64,000 bases of DNA from Mycolicibacter nonchromogenicus. Its GTDB lineage: Bacteria > Actinomycetota > Actinomycetes > Mycobacteriales > Mycobacteriaceae. The stretch covers positions 143,691-207,690 of the forward strand of contig NZ_LQPI01000033.1 of the NCBI RefSeq assembly GCF_002101775.1, read 5' to 3'. Positions 13,326 to 23,208 of this stretch are shown here, piece after piece. The first letter of the stretch is position 1; each line of letters begins with the position of its first letter. The position numbers and the translations under genes were made by a program. Below the pieces are notes generated by a model that searched no databases, was not told where the DNA came from, and worked only from the letters and a program-made list of their open reading frames with translations.

Positions 13326-13928
13326 ATGCCTGGGCTTGCCCCACCGGTGACCGACGAACGTGACGCGCTGCGCCAATTCGTGGCCTATCACCAAAGCGCC
13401 TACTTCGCGGTGGCCTACGGCCTGTCCGATGAGCAGGCCCGCGCCACCCCGACCGCCAGTGCCCTGTCGATCGGCGCGCTGATCAAGCACGCCACCGGTA
13501 TGCAACACAGCTGGATGGCCCGCGTCGCCGCCGCGCCGGCGGCACCGGCCGCCGACGGCCGATCACTCGAGGAGCGGGCCCACGAGTACCAGGACCAGTA
13601 CGTATTGCGCCAGGACGAAACCCTGCCCGGAGCGCTGGAGGCGTTCGCGGCGCAGAACGCCGAGACGCTGCGCCTGCTGGAGACCGCCGACCTGGACGCC
13701 GCGGTGCCGGTGCCGCGTGACGCACCGTGGTTTCCCGCCGACATCGATGCGTGGACGGTGCGCTGGGTCTTTCATCACGTGATCAACGAGCTGGCGCGGC
13801 ATGCCGGGCACGCCGACATCATCCGGGAAAACATCGACGGCGCCACCATGTACGAACTGATCGCCGGGGTCGAAGGCTGGGAACCGACCGCTTGGCTGAC
13901 CCCCTGGCGACCGGGCGCCACGGCGTAG
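13326..13928 (+). CDS. DinB-like protein (DUF664/maleylpyruvate-isomerase type)
   Basis: 200-aa protein with the four-helix DinB fold: SIGALIKHATGMQHSWMAR (metal His) and WTVRWVFHHVINELARHAGHADIIRE (HHxxxExxRHxGHxD), a motif typical of mycothiol-dependent enzymes. Paired with the preceding DinB gene 3 bp upstream, suggesting a shared thiol-transfer or detoxification role. Actual reaction not recognisable. Confidence 0.82.
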   Translation: MPGLAPPVTDERDALRQFVAYHQSAYFAVAYGLSDEQARATPTASALSIGALIKHATGMQHSWMARVAAAPAAPAADGRSLEERAHEYQDQYVLRQDETLPGALEAFAAQNAETLRLLETADLDAAVPVPRDAPWFPADIDAWTVRWVFHHVINELARHAGHADIIRENIDGATMYELIAGVEGWEPTAWLTPWRPGATA

Positions 13929-13979
13929 CTGAAGTGCGCTGGCGGAGAACTTCTGCCGGTGATTTGGCAGACTGCAGCA

Positions 13980-15347
13980 ATGAGTTCGACCCCACCCCGC
14001 CAGGTGGCCCAGCTGGACCGGGTGCCTCTGCCGGTTGAGGCGGCCCGTATCGGTGCAACGGGCTGGCAGCTCACCCGCGCCGCCGGCCGAGTCTTCACCC
14101 GGTTGCTCGGCCCCGGTCCGATCCAGCAGAAGGTGATCCGCGAGCTGCCTCAGACGTTCGCCGACCTGGGCCCCACCTACGTGAAGTTCGGTCAGATCAT
14201 CGCCTCGAGCCCCGGTGCGTTCGGCGAACCGCTGTCGCGGGAGTTCCGCGGCCTGCTCGACTCCGTGCCGCCGGCCGACCCGGCCGAGGTCCATGCCCTT
14301 TTTCTCGAGGAACTGGGCGCCGAACCCCAGGAGCTGTTCGCGAAGTTCGACGAGACCCCGATCGCGTCGGCCTCGATCGCTCAGGTGCATTTCGCCACCC
14401 TGCACAGCGGCGAGGAGGTCGTGGTCAAGATCCAGCGGCCGGGCATCCGCCGACGGGTGGCGGCCGACCTGCAGATCCTCAAACGCTTCGCCCAGCTCGT
14501 GGAGCTGGCCAAGCTGGGCCGGCGACTGTCGGCCAGTGACGTGGTCGCCGACTTCGCCGACAACCTCGCCGAGGAACTGGACTTCCGGATCGAAGGCCAG
14601 TCGATGCAGACCTGGGTGTCACACCTGCACGCCTCCCCGCTCGGCAAGAACATCAAGGTCCCCGACGTGCACTGGGACTTCACCAGCGAGCGGGTGCTGA
14701 CCATGGAGCGGGTGTCGGGCATCCGCATCGACGACGCCCCGGCCATCCGCAAGGCCGGTTTCGACGGCGTGGAACTGGTCAAGGCGCTGCTGTTCTCCAC
14801 CTTCGAGGGCGGGCTGCGGCACGGGTTGTTCCACGGCGACCTGCACGCCGGCAACCTGCTGGTGGACGACCAGGGCCGGGTGGTGTTCCTGGACTTCGGG
14901 ATCATGGGCCGCATCGACCCGCGCACCCGCTGGCTGCTGCGCGAGCTGGTCTACGCGCTGCTGGTCAAAAAGGACCACGCCGCGGCCGGCAAGATCGTGG
15001 TGCTGATGGGCGCGGTGGGCACCGTCAAGCCCGAGGGTCAGGCCGCCAAGGATCTCGAGGCATTCGCCACCCCGCTGACCATGAAGTCGCTGGGCGACAT
15101 GTCCTATGCCGAGATCGGCCGGCAGCTCGGAGCGCTGGCCGACGCCTACGACGTCAAGCTGCCGCGCGAGCTGGTGCTGATCGGCAAGCAGTTCCTGTAC
15201 GTGGAGCGCTACATGAAGCTGCTGGCGCCGCGCTGGCAGATGATGTCCGACCCGCAGCTGACCGGTTATTTCGCCAATTTCATGGTCGACGTCAGCCGCG
15301 AGCACAAGGACAACGAGCACATAGCGAACGACGACCTGGGAGTCTGA
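13980..15347 (+). CDS. ABC1/UbiB-family atypical kinase
   Basis: 455-aa homologue of Rv0647c. It has the ABC1 KxGQ motif (GPTYVKFGQIIAS), the Ala-rich nucleotide loop with QVHFATLHSGEEVVVKIQRPG, HGLFHGDLHAGNLLVD (catalytic loop) and VVFLDFGIMGRI (DFG equivalent). Family members are lipid-linked ATPases or kinases; the target in mycobacteria is unknown. Start taken at ATG 13980; an in-frame ATG at 13959 is possible. Stop lies 2 bp before lipG, so co-transcription is likely. Confidence 0.9.
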   Translation: MSSTPPRQVAQLDRVPLPVEAARIGATGWQLTRAAGRVFTRLLGPGPIQQKVIRELPQTFADLGPTYVKFGQIIASSPGAFGEPLSREFRGLLDSVPPADPAEVHALFLEELGAEPQELFAKFDETPIASASIAQVHFATLHSGEEVVVKIQRPGIRRRVAADLQILKRFAQLVELAKLGRRLSASDVVADFADNLAEELDFRIEGQSMQTWVSHLHASPLGKNIKVPDVHWDFTSERVLTMERVSGIRIDDAPAIRKAGFDGVELVKALLFSTFEGGLRHGLFHGDLHAGNLLVDDQGRVVFLDFGIMGRIDPRTRWLLRELVYALLVKKDHAAAGKIVVLMGAVGTVKPEGQAAKDLEAFATPLTMKSLGDMSYAEIGRQLGALADAYDVKLPRELVLIGKQFLYVERYMKLLAPRWQMMSDPQLTGYFANFMVDVSREHKDNEHIANDDLGV

Positions 15348-15349
15348 CC

Positions 15350-16258
15350 GTGGTGGAGATACGCAGTGGCACGGCCCGCTCAGGCGATCTGGAGATCTTC
15401 TACGAAGACATGGGCAGCCCCGGGGATCCGGCCGTGCTGCTGGTGATGGGGCTGGGCGCGCAGCTGCTGCTGTGGCGTACCGGGTTCTGCGAGAAGCTGG
15501 TCGCCCAGGGGTTGCGGGTGATCCGCTTCGACAACCGCGACGTCGGCCTGTCCAGCAAGCTGGGCCGCGAACATGCCCGTGGCGCACTGGTGCCCCGGAT
15601 GGCGCGATTCTGGCTGGGCAAGCCCAGCCCGGCGGTCTACTCCCTGGAGGACATGGCCGACGACGCCGCCGCGCTGCTGGATCACTTGGGCATCAAGCAG
15701 GCGCACGTGGTGGGCGCATCGATGGGCGGCATGATCGCGCAGGTGTTCGCCGCCCGGTTCGCACACCGGACCCGCTCGCTGGCCGTCATCTTCTCCAGCA
15801 CCAACCAGCGTTTCCTGCCGCCACCCGCTCCCCGGGCGCTGATGGCGCTGCTGACCGGGCCGTCACCGGATTCCCCCCGCAAGGTGATCATCGACAACGC
15901 GGTGCGGGCCAGCCGAATCATCGGCAGTCCGCGCTACCCGACGCCGGAAGAACAACTCCGGGCCAACATCATCGAGGCCTACGAACGCAGCTACTACCCG
16001 TGGGGCGTCGCTCGGCAGTTCGGCGCCATCCTGGCCACCGGCAGCCTGACCGCCTATGACCAGCTGATCGCCACGCCCACGGTGGTCATCCACGGCCTGG
16101 CCGACAAGTTGATGCGGCCCGCGGGCGGACGGGCGGTCGCCAGTGCCATCGATCGCGCCCGACTGGTGCTCTTCGACGGCATGGGCCACGACCTGCCCGA
16201 AGAATTGTGGGATCCGGTGATCAGCGAGCTGACCACTACGTTCGCCACCGGCAGTTAG
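15350..16258 (+). CDS. lipG: Alpha/beta-hydrolase, LipG-like esterase
   Basis: 302-aa serine hydrolase, homologue of Rv0646c. Nucleophile elbow GASMGG (Ser near residue 124), oxyanion-side VLLVMGLGAQLLLWR, acid residue in VIHGLADKLM and catalytic His in FDGMGHDLPEEL. No signal peptide. GTG start at 15350, 2 bp after the ABC1 stop. Located between the ABC1 kinase and the mycolic acid methyltransferases as in H37Rv, so a role in cell-envelope lipid metabolism is suggested by context. Substrate unknown. Confidence 0.9.
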   Translation: MVEIRSGTARSGDLEIFYEDMGSPGDPAVLLVMGLGAQLLLWRTGFCEKLVAQGLRVIRFDNRDVGLSSKLGREHARGALVPRMARFWLGKPSPAVYSLEDMADDAAALLDHLGIKQAHVVGASMGGMIAQVFAARFAHRTRSLAVIFSSTNQRFLPPPAPRALMALLTGPSPDSPRKVIIDNAVRASRIIGSPRYPTPEEQLRANIIEAYERSYYPWGVARQFGAILATGSLTAYDQLIATPTVVIHGLADKLMRPAGGRAVASAIDRARLVLFDGMGHDLPEELWDPVISELTTTFATGS

Positions 16259-16374
16259 CTCTCGGGTGGTTTTGCAGCGGCCAAAGCCACACCGAAGTGC
16301 TTATAACAGTCCGACAACGGTAGTCTGTGCACACTCTCTCCCCCCTTTCGAGAAGATCGCGAGCAAACTGAGCC

Positions 16375-17238
16375 ATGCCAAAATTGGAACCGAAGTACGA
16401 GGAACTGCAGTCGATCTACGACATCTCCAATGAGTTCTACGAGCTGTTCCTGGGTCCGACGATGGGCTACACCTGCGGGTTTTACCCGCACAAGGACACC
16501 ACCTGCGACGAGGCGCAGATCGCCAAGTTCGACCTGGCACTGGGCAAGCTGGGCCTGGAGCCCGGCATGACGCTGCTGGACATCGGCTGCGGTTGGGGGG
16601 CCTGCATGCAGCGGGCGGTGGAGAAGTACGATGTCAACGTCATCGGCCTCACGCTCAGTGGTGAGCAGCGCGAGTACGCCATCGACAAGCTGTCCAAGCT
16701 GGACACCAACCGCAACATCGAGGTGCGGCTGCAGGGCTGGGAGGAGTTCACCGACAAGGTGGACCGGATCGTGTCGATCGGCGCGTTCGAGCACTTCGGC
16801 CGCGACCGCTGGCCGGCTTTCTTCGAGACCGCTTACAACGCGCTGCCCGAAGACGGTCGGATGCTGCTGCACACCATCACCGCGATCAGCGGTCAGGACG
16901 AGGCGCAGGCCAAGGGCATTCCGATGACCATGTCGCTGGCCAAGTTCACGCTGTTCATCATGCGGGAGATCTTCCCCGGCGGGCAGCTTCCGTCGGCCTG
17001 GTTGCCCCGCAAGTTCGCCGCCGAGGCCGGTTTCACCGTGACTCGCGACGACGAGATCGGTTTCCACTACGCACGCACCCTGCAGGACTGGGCGGCAATG
17101 TTGGCGGCCAACAAGGAGCGGGCGATCGAGGTGCAGGGCCAGGAGGCCTACGACCGCTTCGACAAGTACCTCAACGGCTGCGTGGAACTGTTCCAGAACG
17201 GAAACACCAGCGTCCACCAGTACACCCTGCAGAAATAG
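16375..17238 (+). CDS. Mycolic acid cyclopropane-synthase family methyltransferase
   Basis: 287-aa SAM-dependent methyltransferase of the CmaA/MmaA/UmaA family, which modifies meromycolate double bonds on ACP. SAM motif [21 protein letters not shown], followed by [22 protein letters not shown] (the active-site Glu) and the EIFPGGQLPS block. An altered N-terminal active-site segment, GPTMGYTCGFYPHKDTT, differs from MmaA4 and MmaA1, so I cannot assign an exact paralogue name. First of two tandem methyltransferases where H37Rv has four (mmaA1-4). Confidence 0.88.
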   Translation: MPKLEPKYEELQSIYDISNEFYELFLGPTMGYTCGFYPHKDTTCDEAQIAKFDLALGKLGLEPGMTLLDIGCGWGACMQRAVEKYDVNVIGLTLSGEQREYAIDKLSKLDTNRNIEVRLQGWEEFTDKVDRIVSIGAFEHFGRDRWPAFFETAYNALPEDGRMLLHTITAISGQDEAQAKGIPMTMSLAKFTLFIMREIFPGGQLPSAWLPRKFAAEAGFTVTRDDEIGFHYARTLQDWAAMLAANKERAIEVQGQEAYDRFDKYLNGCVELFQNGNTSVHQYTLQK

Positions 17239-17395
17239 TGAGGATCGGCCTGCCGCGGGTTTCCGGCTTGGCTAAATTTCACGTCAACCGTTTCACCCTC
17301 GACCCGCTAAGCTGCAACAGTTGACCGGCACGGACAACGAGGCGGTTTCCCCGTCCGGTCACAGCGGGTTTCATCAGGAAGGCAATCAGTCACAG

Positions 17396-18286
17396 ATGGT
17401 GGACAAATCGACCCGGACCGCAGATATGCGGCCGAAATTCGAGAACATTCAGGCCCACTACGACCTGTCCGATGACTTCTTCGCGCTGTTCCAAGACCCG
17501 TCTCGCATGTACAGCTGCGCGTATTTCGAGACGCCGGACGCCACCTTGGAAGAAGCTCAACTCGCCAAGCTGGATCTCAATCTCGACAAACTGGACCTGC
17601 GGCCGGGCATGACGCTGCTGGACATCGGGTGCGGCTGGGGTGCGACCATGAAGCGCGCCGTCGAGAAGTACGACGTCAACGTCATCGGCCTGACCCTGTC
17701 GAAGAACCAGCACGCCTACTCGCAGGCCCTGCTGGACGGCCTCGACACCGACCGAACGCGGCGGGTGCTGCTGCAGGGCTGGGAGCAGTTCCACGAGCCG
17801 GTGGACCGGATCGTGTCGATCGAGGCGTTCGAGCACTTCGGTTTCGAGAACTACGACGACTTCTTCAAGAACAGCTACGACATCCTGCCCGAAGACGGCC
17901 GGATGACGATCCAGAGCAGCGTGAGCTTCCACCCCTATGAGCTCAATGCCCGCGGCAAGAAGCTGACGTTCGAGACGGCGCGGTTCATCAAGTTCATCCT
18001 GACCGAGATCTTCCCGGGGGGCCGGCTGCCCACCACCAAGATGATGGTGGAGCACGGCGAAAAGGCCGGTTTCATTGTGCCCGAGGCGCTTTCGCTGCGG
18101 CCGCACTACATCAAGACGCTCAAGCTCTGGGGCGACGCTCTGGAGGCCAACCACGACCAGGCCGTCGAGATCCAGTCCGAAGAGGTCTACGAGCGGTACA
18201 TGAAGTACCTGCGCGGCTGCGAGTACTACTTCACCGACGAGTCGCTCGACGTCAGCCTGGTGACCTACACCAAGCAACCCGTCTGA
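17396..18286 (+). CDS. mmaA4: Hydroxymycolate synthase-type methyltransferase MmaA4
   Basis: 296-aa SAM methyltransferase strongly resembling MmaA4 (Hma, Rv0642c). Diagnostic stretches include [55 protein letters not shown] and [11 protein letters not shown]. MmaA4 adds the hydroxyl-methyl group at the distal meromycolate position, the precursor of keto- and methoxymycolates, so the strain probably makes oxygenated mycolates. ATG 17396 is chosen as start; an in-frame TTG at 17321 lacks family similarity downstream. Followed by a strong hairpin shared with convergent rplA. Confidence 0.9.
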   Translation: MVDKSTRTADMRPKFENIQAHYDLSDDFFALFQDPSRMYSCAYFETPDATLEEAQLAKLDLNLDKLDLRPGMTLLDIGCGWGATMKRAVEKYDVNVIGLTLSKNQHAYSQALLDGLDTDRTRRVLLQGWEQFHEPVDRIVSIEAFEHFGFENYDDFFKNSYDILPEDGRMTIQSSVSFHPYELNARGKKLTFETARFIKFILTEIFPGGRLPTTKMMVEHGEKAGFIVPEALSLRPHYIKTLKLWGDALEANHDQAVEIQSEEVYERYMKYLRGCEYYFTDESLDVSLVTYTKQPV

Positions 18287-18297
18287 CCCGATCACAA

Positions 18298-18338
18298 CGA
18301 AAAGCCCCCGCACGCTGACGCGTGACGGGGGCTTTTCG
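18298..18338. terminator. Bidirectional terminator between mmaA4 and rplA
   Basis: A 13-bp perfect stem CGAAAAGCCCCCG (18298-18310 with 18326-18338), extended inside by CACG/CGTG. On the plus strand it ends GGGGGCTTTT and on the minus strand GGGGGCTTTTCG, so it can stop transcription from both convergent units. Confidence 0.85.
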
Positions 18339-18346
18339 CGTATGCG

Positions 18347-19054
18347 CTATTCGGCCGCGAAGTTACGGGTGACGGCCGGGTCCACCGGGATGCCGGGGCC
18401 GGTCGTCGTCGAGATGGTGACCTTCTTGAGGTAACGGCCCTTGGACGACGACGGCTTGAGCCGCAGCACCTCGTCGAGGGCGGCGCCGTAGTTCTCCGCC
18501 AGCTTGGTCTCGTCGAACGAGGCCTTGCCGATCACGAAGTGCAGGTTGGCCTGCTTGTCGACACGGAAGTTGATCTTGCCGCCCTTGATGTCGGCGACGG
18601 CCTTGGCGACGTCGGGGGTGACGGTGCCGGTCTTGGGGTTGGGCATCAGACCACGCGGGCCCAGCACGCGGGCGATACGACCCACCTTGGCCATCTGGTC
18701 CGGGGTGGCGATCGCGGCGTCGAAGTCGAGGAATCCGCCCTGGATCTTCTCGATCAGGTCGTCACTGCCGACCACGTCAGCGCCGGCGGCCACGGCCTGC
18801 TCGGCCTTCTCGCCGACCGCGAACACCGCCACGCGGGCGGTCTTACCGGTGCCGTGCGGCAGGTTGACGGTGCCGCGGACCATCTGGTCGGCCTTGCGGG
18901 GGTCGACACCGAGGCGGATGGCGACCTCGACGGTGGCGTCCTGCTTGGTCGAGGACGTCTCCTTGGCGAGCTTGGCCGCCTGCAGCGGGGTGTAGAGGTT
19001 GTCGCGGTCCACCTTCTCGGCGGCGGCGCGGTATGCCTTGCTGTTCTTGCTCAT
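18347..19054 (-). CDS. rplA: 50S ribosomal protein L1
   Basis: 235-aa L1, which binds 23S rRNA at the mobile stalk and helps eject the E-site tRNA. Family blocks are clear: [45 protein letters not shown] and [15 protein letters not shown]. Normal length. Last gene of the secE-nusG-rplK-rplA run; 71 bp after rplK. Confidence 0.97.
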   Translation of the reverse strand: MSKNSKAYRAAAEKVDRDNLYTPLQAAKLAKETSSTKQDATVEVAIRLGVDPRKADQMVRGTVNLPHGTGKTARVAVFAVGEKAEQAVAAGADVVGSDDLIEKIQGGFLDFDAAIATPDQMAKVGRIARVLGPRGLMPNPKTGTVTPDVAKAVADIKGGKINFRVDKQANLHFVIGKASFDETKLAENYGAALDEVLRLKPSSSKGRYLKKVTISTTTGPGIPVDPAVTRNFAAE

Positions 19055-19125
19055 TGGTTATCCAATCTCAGTGGTTGGTTGTGGTGACGTCGGGCCGAAG
19101 CTGGCCCTCCCACGGGTTACTGCTA

Positions 19126-19554
19126 CTACTCGACGGTGATGCCCATGGAGCGGGCGGTACCGGCGATGATCTTGGCGCCGGCCTCGATGTCGTTGGCGTT
19201 GAGGTCGGCCTTCTTGGTCTCGGCGATCTCGCGCACCTGGTCCCAGGTCACCTTGGCGACCTTGGTCTTGTGCGGCTCGGCCGAACCCTTGGCGATACCG
19301 GCGGCCTTGAGCAACATCCGTGCCGCGGGCGGGGTCTTGAGTGCAAAGGTGAAGCTGCGGTCCTCGTAGACGGTGATCTCCACGGGGATGACGTTGCCGC
19401 GCTGGCCTTCTGTCGCAGCGTTGTACGCCTTGCAGAACTCCATGATGTTCACGCCGTGCTGACCAAGTGCGGGTCCGACCGGCGGCGCGGGGTTGGCCTC
19501 GCCCGCCTTGATCTGAAGCTTGATCAGCCCGGCGACCTTCTTCTTCGGGGCCAT
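19126..19554 (-). CDS. rplK: 50S ribosomal protein L11
   Basis: 142-aa L11, part of the GTPase-associated centre and the binding site of thiopeptides. Conserved N-terminal [34 protein letters not shown] and C-terminal RNA-binding block ending [21 protein letters not shown] lies upstream of the ATG. It is 25 bp after nusG and 71 bp before rplA, the classical order. Confidence 0.98.
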   Translation of the reverse strand: MAPKKKVAGLIKLQIKAGEANPAPPVGPALGQHGVNIMEFCKAYNAATEGQRGNVIPVEITVYEDRSFTFALKTPPAARMLLKAAGIAKGSAEPHKTKVAKVTWDQVREIAETKKADLNANDIEAGAKIIAGTARSMGITVE

Positions 19555-19579
19555 GAGAGGGTGTTTCCTTTCCTACGTA

Positions 19580-20383
<804 letters not shown>

Positions 20384-20391
20384 CTATAACT

Positions 20392-20844
20392 TCACTCGCC
20401 GAACACCAGCAGCACCAGCCGGGCGAATCCGTAGTCTGCCCCGGCGACCAAGGCCACCATGAAGACCAGGAACGCCAGCACCACCGCGGTGTAGGTGACC
20501 ATCTGCTTGCGGTTCGGCCAGATCACCTTGCGAAGTTCGCCGACGACCTGCTTGAGGAAGTTCAATACAAAGACGAACGGGTTACGCGAAGGCCCTTCGG
20601 CCTTCTTCTTCGCCTTCTTCTTGGCCTTCTTGGCGTCCGCGGCGTCTTCCGCGTCCAATTCGGTAGCCGTCGACTCCACGTCTTCGGCGCCATCACCGGT
20701 GGCACGACGCCGCGAACGCTTGCCGGTGGGCCGCAGTGGTTCGCCGACCTGCCGGCTCACCACGGCGGTGCGACTGCTGCTGCCGGATTCGGCATCGCTA
20801 TCGCCGTCGCCTGCGGCGTCGGGACGGTCGAGCTCGTCGGTCAC
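20392..20844 (-). CDS. secE: Preprotein translocase subunit SecE
   Basis: 150-aa SecE with a single membrane helix near residues 118-140 (AVVLAFLVFMVALVAGADYGFA), preceded by the family amphipathic motif FLKQVVGELRKVIWPNRKQMVTYT. The N-terminal 85 residues are a charged actinobacterial extension including a Lys-rich run. GTG start at 20844 with GAAGGAG 6 nt upstream; an out-of-frame ATG sits between them. SecE braces SecY in the translocon. Confidence 0.93.
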   Translation of the reverse strand: MTDELDRPDAAGDGDSDAESGSSSRTAVVSRQVGEPLRPTGKRSRRRATGDGAEDVESTATELDAEDAADAKKAKKKAKKKAEGPSRNPFVFVLNFLKQVVGELRKVIWPNRKQMVTYTAVVLAFLVFMVALVAGADYGFARLVLLVFGE

Positions 20845-20921
20845 CGCATGCTCCTTCGTTGTTCGCGCTTACCTCATTGCCGTATGGGCCATGGTGTCCA
20901 GTGTCCACCATGACACGTCTG

Positions 20922-20994
<73 letters not shown>

Positions 20995-21153
20995 TCGCGG
21001 TTGGCGCACCAACCTGCGGGTTCGGAAGCTTTACCTGTGCGCCGTCTCCGGCTCACACAATTCGCGCGCCCCCCGTTCGCCTCACGGAAAGCGCGCTAAT
21101 GCTGGGAAAACCCCGAAGTCCGAGTGTACCTCGCCGGTATGGCCAGTTACCAA

Positions 21154-21654
21154 TCAGGCTGTTCGGACGACCTGACCGGATTCCGCGTCCCAGCGCAGAT
21201 TGACCGAAGCGTCGCCGTCGTGACCCATCATCGTGGTGAACGCCTCCAGCACGGTGTCACCGTTATGGTCGGTCAAGATGTTGCGGGTTGTGACGATGTC
21301 GGCGCCGAACCGCTCAACCACCGAGGCGATCTCCATCCGGGCGTACAGCTTGTCGCCGGCCTTGATCGGCTTGAGGAACTTGAAGCCCTGGTCCACCTGG
21401 ACCATCTGCATCGTGGTGTAGCCGGTGTCCACATGGCGGAAGAAGTCCGACTGCACCAGCTTGGCCAACGTCGCCACGAATGTCGGCGGCGCCGGAAGTG
21501 CGTCGTGGCCCAGCTCCGCAGCCTCCGCCTCGTCGTAGTAGGCGGGGTCCTCAGCCTTGACCGAACGAGCGAACTCGCGGATCTTTTCGCGGCCCACCAC
21601 AAACGCTTCCGGGTACCGCCAGATCATCCCCCTGATGTCAGTTTTGATAGCCAT
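21154..21654 (-). CDS. hadC: (3R)-hydroxyacyl-ACP dehydratase subunit HadC
   Basis: 166-aa hot-dog fold subunit of the FAS-II dehydratase, homologue of Rv0637. It shares the FAS1-like dehydratase layout with HadA (RYPEAFVVGREKIREFA, VQVDQGFKFLKPIKAGDKLYARMEI). HadC lacks the catalytic D-x4-H motif and pairs with HadB to dehydrate long meromycolyl intermediates. Runs 14 bp after hadB. Context (tRNA-Trp downstream, hadAB upstream) is that of H37Rv. Confidence 0.95.
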   Translation of the reverse strand: MAIKTDIRGMIWRYPEAFVVGREKIREFARSVKAEDPAYYDEAEAAELGHDALPAPPTFVATLAKLVQSDFFRHVDTGYTTMQMVQVDQGFKFLKPIKAGDKLYARMEIASVVERFGADIVTTRNILTDHNGDTVLEAFTTMMGHDGDASVNLRWDAESGQVVRTA

Positions 21655-21668
21655 AGCTGCGCTCTCCC

Positions 21669-22097
21669 CTAAGCCAGCTTGGCCGAAGCAACCGCCCGCC
21701 CGAAGATCTTCTTGCCACCGGTGGTGGCGGTCAGCGCAATGGTCACCGTCTTCGTCTCCGGGTCCACGGACTTCACCCGGCCGCTGAAGGTGATCTCGGC
21801 GCCCTTGCCGTCGTTGGGCACCGGCACCACAGAGGTGAAACGCACGTTGTACTCGGTCACCGCACCCGGGTCCCCCACCCAGGACGTGACGTAGCCGCCG
21901 CCGATACCCATGGTCAGCATCCCGTGGGCAATCGCGGTGTCCAGGCCCACCTGCTGGGCGATCTCGTCGTCCCAGTGGATCGGGTTCAGGTCGCCGGACA
22001 CGCCGGCGTAGTTGACCAGGTCCTGCCGCGACAGCGGGATGACCCGCTCGGGCAGCTGATCGCCGACCTTGACCGAACTGAACTCACGCAGCGCCAT
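21669..22097 (-). CDS. hadB: (3R)-hydroxyacyl-ACP dehydratase subunit HadB (catalytic)
   Basis: 142-aa MaoC-like hot-dog protein, homologue of Rv0636 and the catalytic partner in both HadAB and HadBC. The hydratase motif SGDLNPIHWDDEIAQQVGL carries the catalytic Asp and His (D-x4-H). ATG at 22097 chosen because it matches the family N-terminus MALREFSSVKVGD. The frame is open upstream inside hadA, and hadB overlaps the end of hadA by 14 bp, so translation is coupled. Confidence 0.95.
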   Translation of the reverse strand: MALREFSSVKVGDQLPERVIPLSRQDLVNYAGVSGDLNPIHWDDEIAQQVGLDTAIAHGMLTMGIGGGYVTSWVGDPGAVTEYNVRFTSVVPVPNDGKGAEITFSGRVKSVDPETKTVTIALTATTGGKKIFGRAVASAKLA

Positions 22098-22560
22098 CGG
22101 TGAAACCCTTATCTCCATCGCCGGCGCGACCCGCCAGCGTCGTATACGTCTTCTGCACGATCTCGCCGGCGTCATTGGTGACGACCTGCTTGGTCATGAT
22201 GATGTCCGTACCATGCGCGCGACGGATCGACTCGACCGACACATCGCAGAACAGCCGGTCGCCCTCTTTGATCGGCTGAAGAAACTCCAGCCTCTGATCG
22301 ACCTGGACGATCTGGGCATCAGAAACCGCGACGCCGCAGTATTCGAAGAAGCTCGAAATCGCCATGTGCCCGAAGACCGAGATGTAGGTCAGGGGGGCGA
22401 CCAGGCCTTTGTAGCCGAGTTCAGCGGCCGCCCGAAGGTCAAAGCTCGCCGGATCGGTCGCCTTGACGGCACGTGCGTATTCGCGGATCTTCTCCCGGTC
22501 GACCTCGTAGAAGTCGGGATACCGATACTGCTTCCCAGCGAGACGGTCTGCCAACGACAC
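22084..22560 (-). CDS. hadA: (3R)-hydroxyacyl-ACP dehydratase subunit HadA
   Basis: 158-aa hot-dog subunit, homologue of Rv0635, forming HadAB with HadB in the FAS-II elongation cycle of mycolic acid synthesis. Family blocks: YRYPDFYEVDREKIREYA, AAELGYKGLVAPLTYI, AQIVQVDQRLEFLQPIKEGD. Residue 61 is Ser (PLTYISVFG), where M. tuberculosis has Cys61, the residue attacked by thiacetazone and isoxyl. GTG start at 22560, 13 bp after rpmG. Confidence 0.95.
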   Translation of the reverse strand: MSLADRLAGKQYRYPDFYEVDREKIREYARAVKATDPASFDLRAAAELGYKGLVAPLTYISVFGHMAISSFFEYCGVAVSDAQIVQVDQRLEFLQPIKEGDRLFCDVSVESIRRAHGTDIIMTKQVVTNDAGEIVQKTYTTLAGRAGDGDKGFTDGAA

Positions 22561-22573
22561 GACTCGGCCTACC

Positions 22574-22741
22574 TTAGCGAGATTCGCGGTGCGACTCGTG
22601 CTTGCCGCAGTTGGGGCAGAATTTCTTCAGCTCCAGCCGGTCGGGGTCGTTACGGCGGTTCTTCTTGGTGATGTAGTTACGGTGCTTGCACACCTCACAG
22701 GCCAAGGTGATCTTCGGCCGCACATCAGTACTGGAGGCCAC
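22574..22741 (-). CDS. rpmG: 50S ribosomal protein L33 (zinc-binding type)
   Basis: 55-aa L33, beginning [18 protein letters not shown] and ending [11 protein letters not shown]. Two CxxC pairs (Cys15/18 and Cys42/45) form the zinc ribbon of the C+ paralogue, the version replaced by the zinc-free form under zinc limitation in mycobacteria. GTG start with AAGGA about 9 nt upstream. First gene of the rpmG-hadABC unit, as rpmG2 in H37Rv. Confidence 0.95.
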   Translation of the reverse strand: MASSTDVRPKITLACEVCKHRNYITKKNRRNDPDRLELKKFCPNCGKHESHRESR

Positions 22742-22778
22742 GTCTGTCGTCCTTCTTCACATGTCGTATTGCTTGCAG

Positions 22779-22852
22779 TAGCGGTGGGGAGGCTCGATCT
22801 CCCGACCTCACGATTATGAGTCGTGCGCTCTAACCAGCTGAGCTACACCGCC
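22779..22852 (-). tRNA. metT: tRNA-Met (anticodon CAT)
   Basis: 74-nt cloverleaf on the minus strand: acceptor GGCGGTG with CACCGCT (G-U at the end) and discriminator A, D arm TAGCTCAGCTGGTTAGAGC, anticodon CAT in CTCATAATC, T arm GATCGAGCC. The first pair is G1-U72, and the anticodon stem lacks the three G-C pairs of an initiator, so it is the elongator. Confidence 0.93.
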
Positions 22853-22891
22853 CCGATCGGCGCTAGTCGGCGCACCGACTGGCGTCCACCG

Positions 22892-22964
22892 AGCCCCCTA
22901 ACGGAATCGAACCGTTGACCTTTTCCTTACCATGGAAACGCTCTGCCGACTGAGCTAAGGGGGC
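22892..22964 (-). tRNA. thrT: tRNA-Thr (anticodon GGT)
   Basis: 73-nt cloverleaf on the minus strand: acceptor GCCCCCT with AGGGGGC and discriminator T, D arm TAGCTCAGTCGGCAGAGC, anticodon stem TTTCC/GGAAA around loop ATGGTAA (anticodon GGT), T arm GGTTCGATTCC. Upstream of tRNA-Met, as in H37Rv. Confidence 0.94.
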
Positions 22965-23104
22965 CTTCACCCGCAGCGACCCCTGTGGGCGCTGCAAGCC
23001 TGTAGAAGGTTACAACCTCGCCCACGAGGTCTCCAAACCGCGACGGCAGACCCCGACCTGAGACCGCAGGGCCCGATGAGGCTTCAGCGGCGCGCCCTCT
23101 TTGC

Positions 23105-23164
23105 GCGAGCAGACGCGTAGGCCCCCATTTTCACGCCGAAACGGGGGCCTTCGCGTCTGCTCGC
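23105..23164. repeat. Long imperfect hairpin upstream of glyoxalase II
   Basis: Arms GCGAGCAGACGCG (23105-23117) and its exact complement (23152-23164) continue after one mismatch with AGGCCCCC/GGGGGCCT (23119-23126 with 23143-23150), giving about 21 paired bases around a 16-nt loop. It sits in the gap between tRNA-Thr and the plus-strand glyoxalase gene. It may be a terminator or dispersed palindrome. No gene is seen in 22965-23208. Confidence 0.7.
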
Positions 23165-23208
23165 GGCTTGGACGCGCCGGCAATCGGCGCTGCTCTAGGC
23201 TGGGGAGC

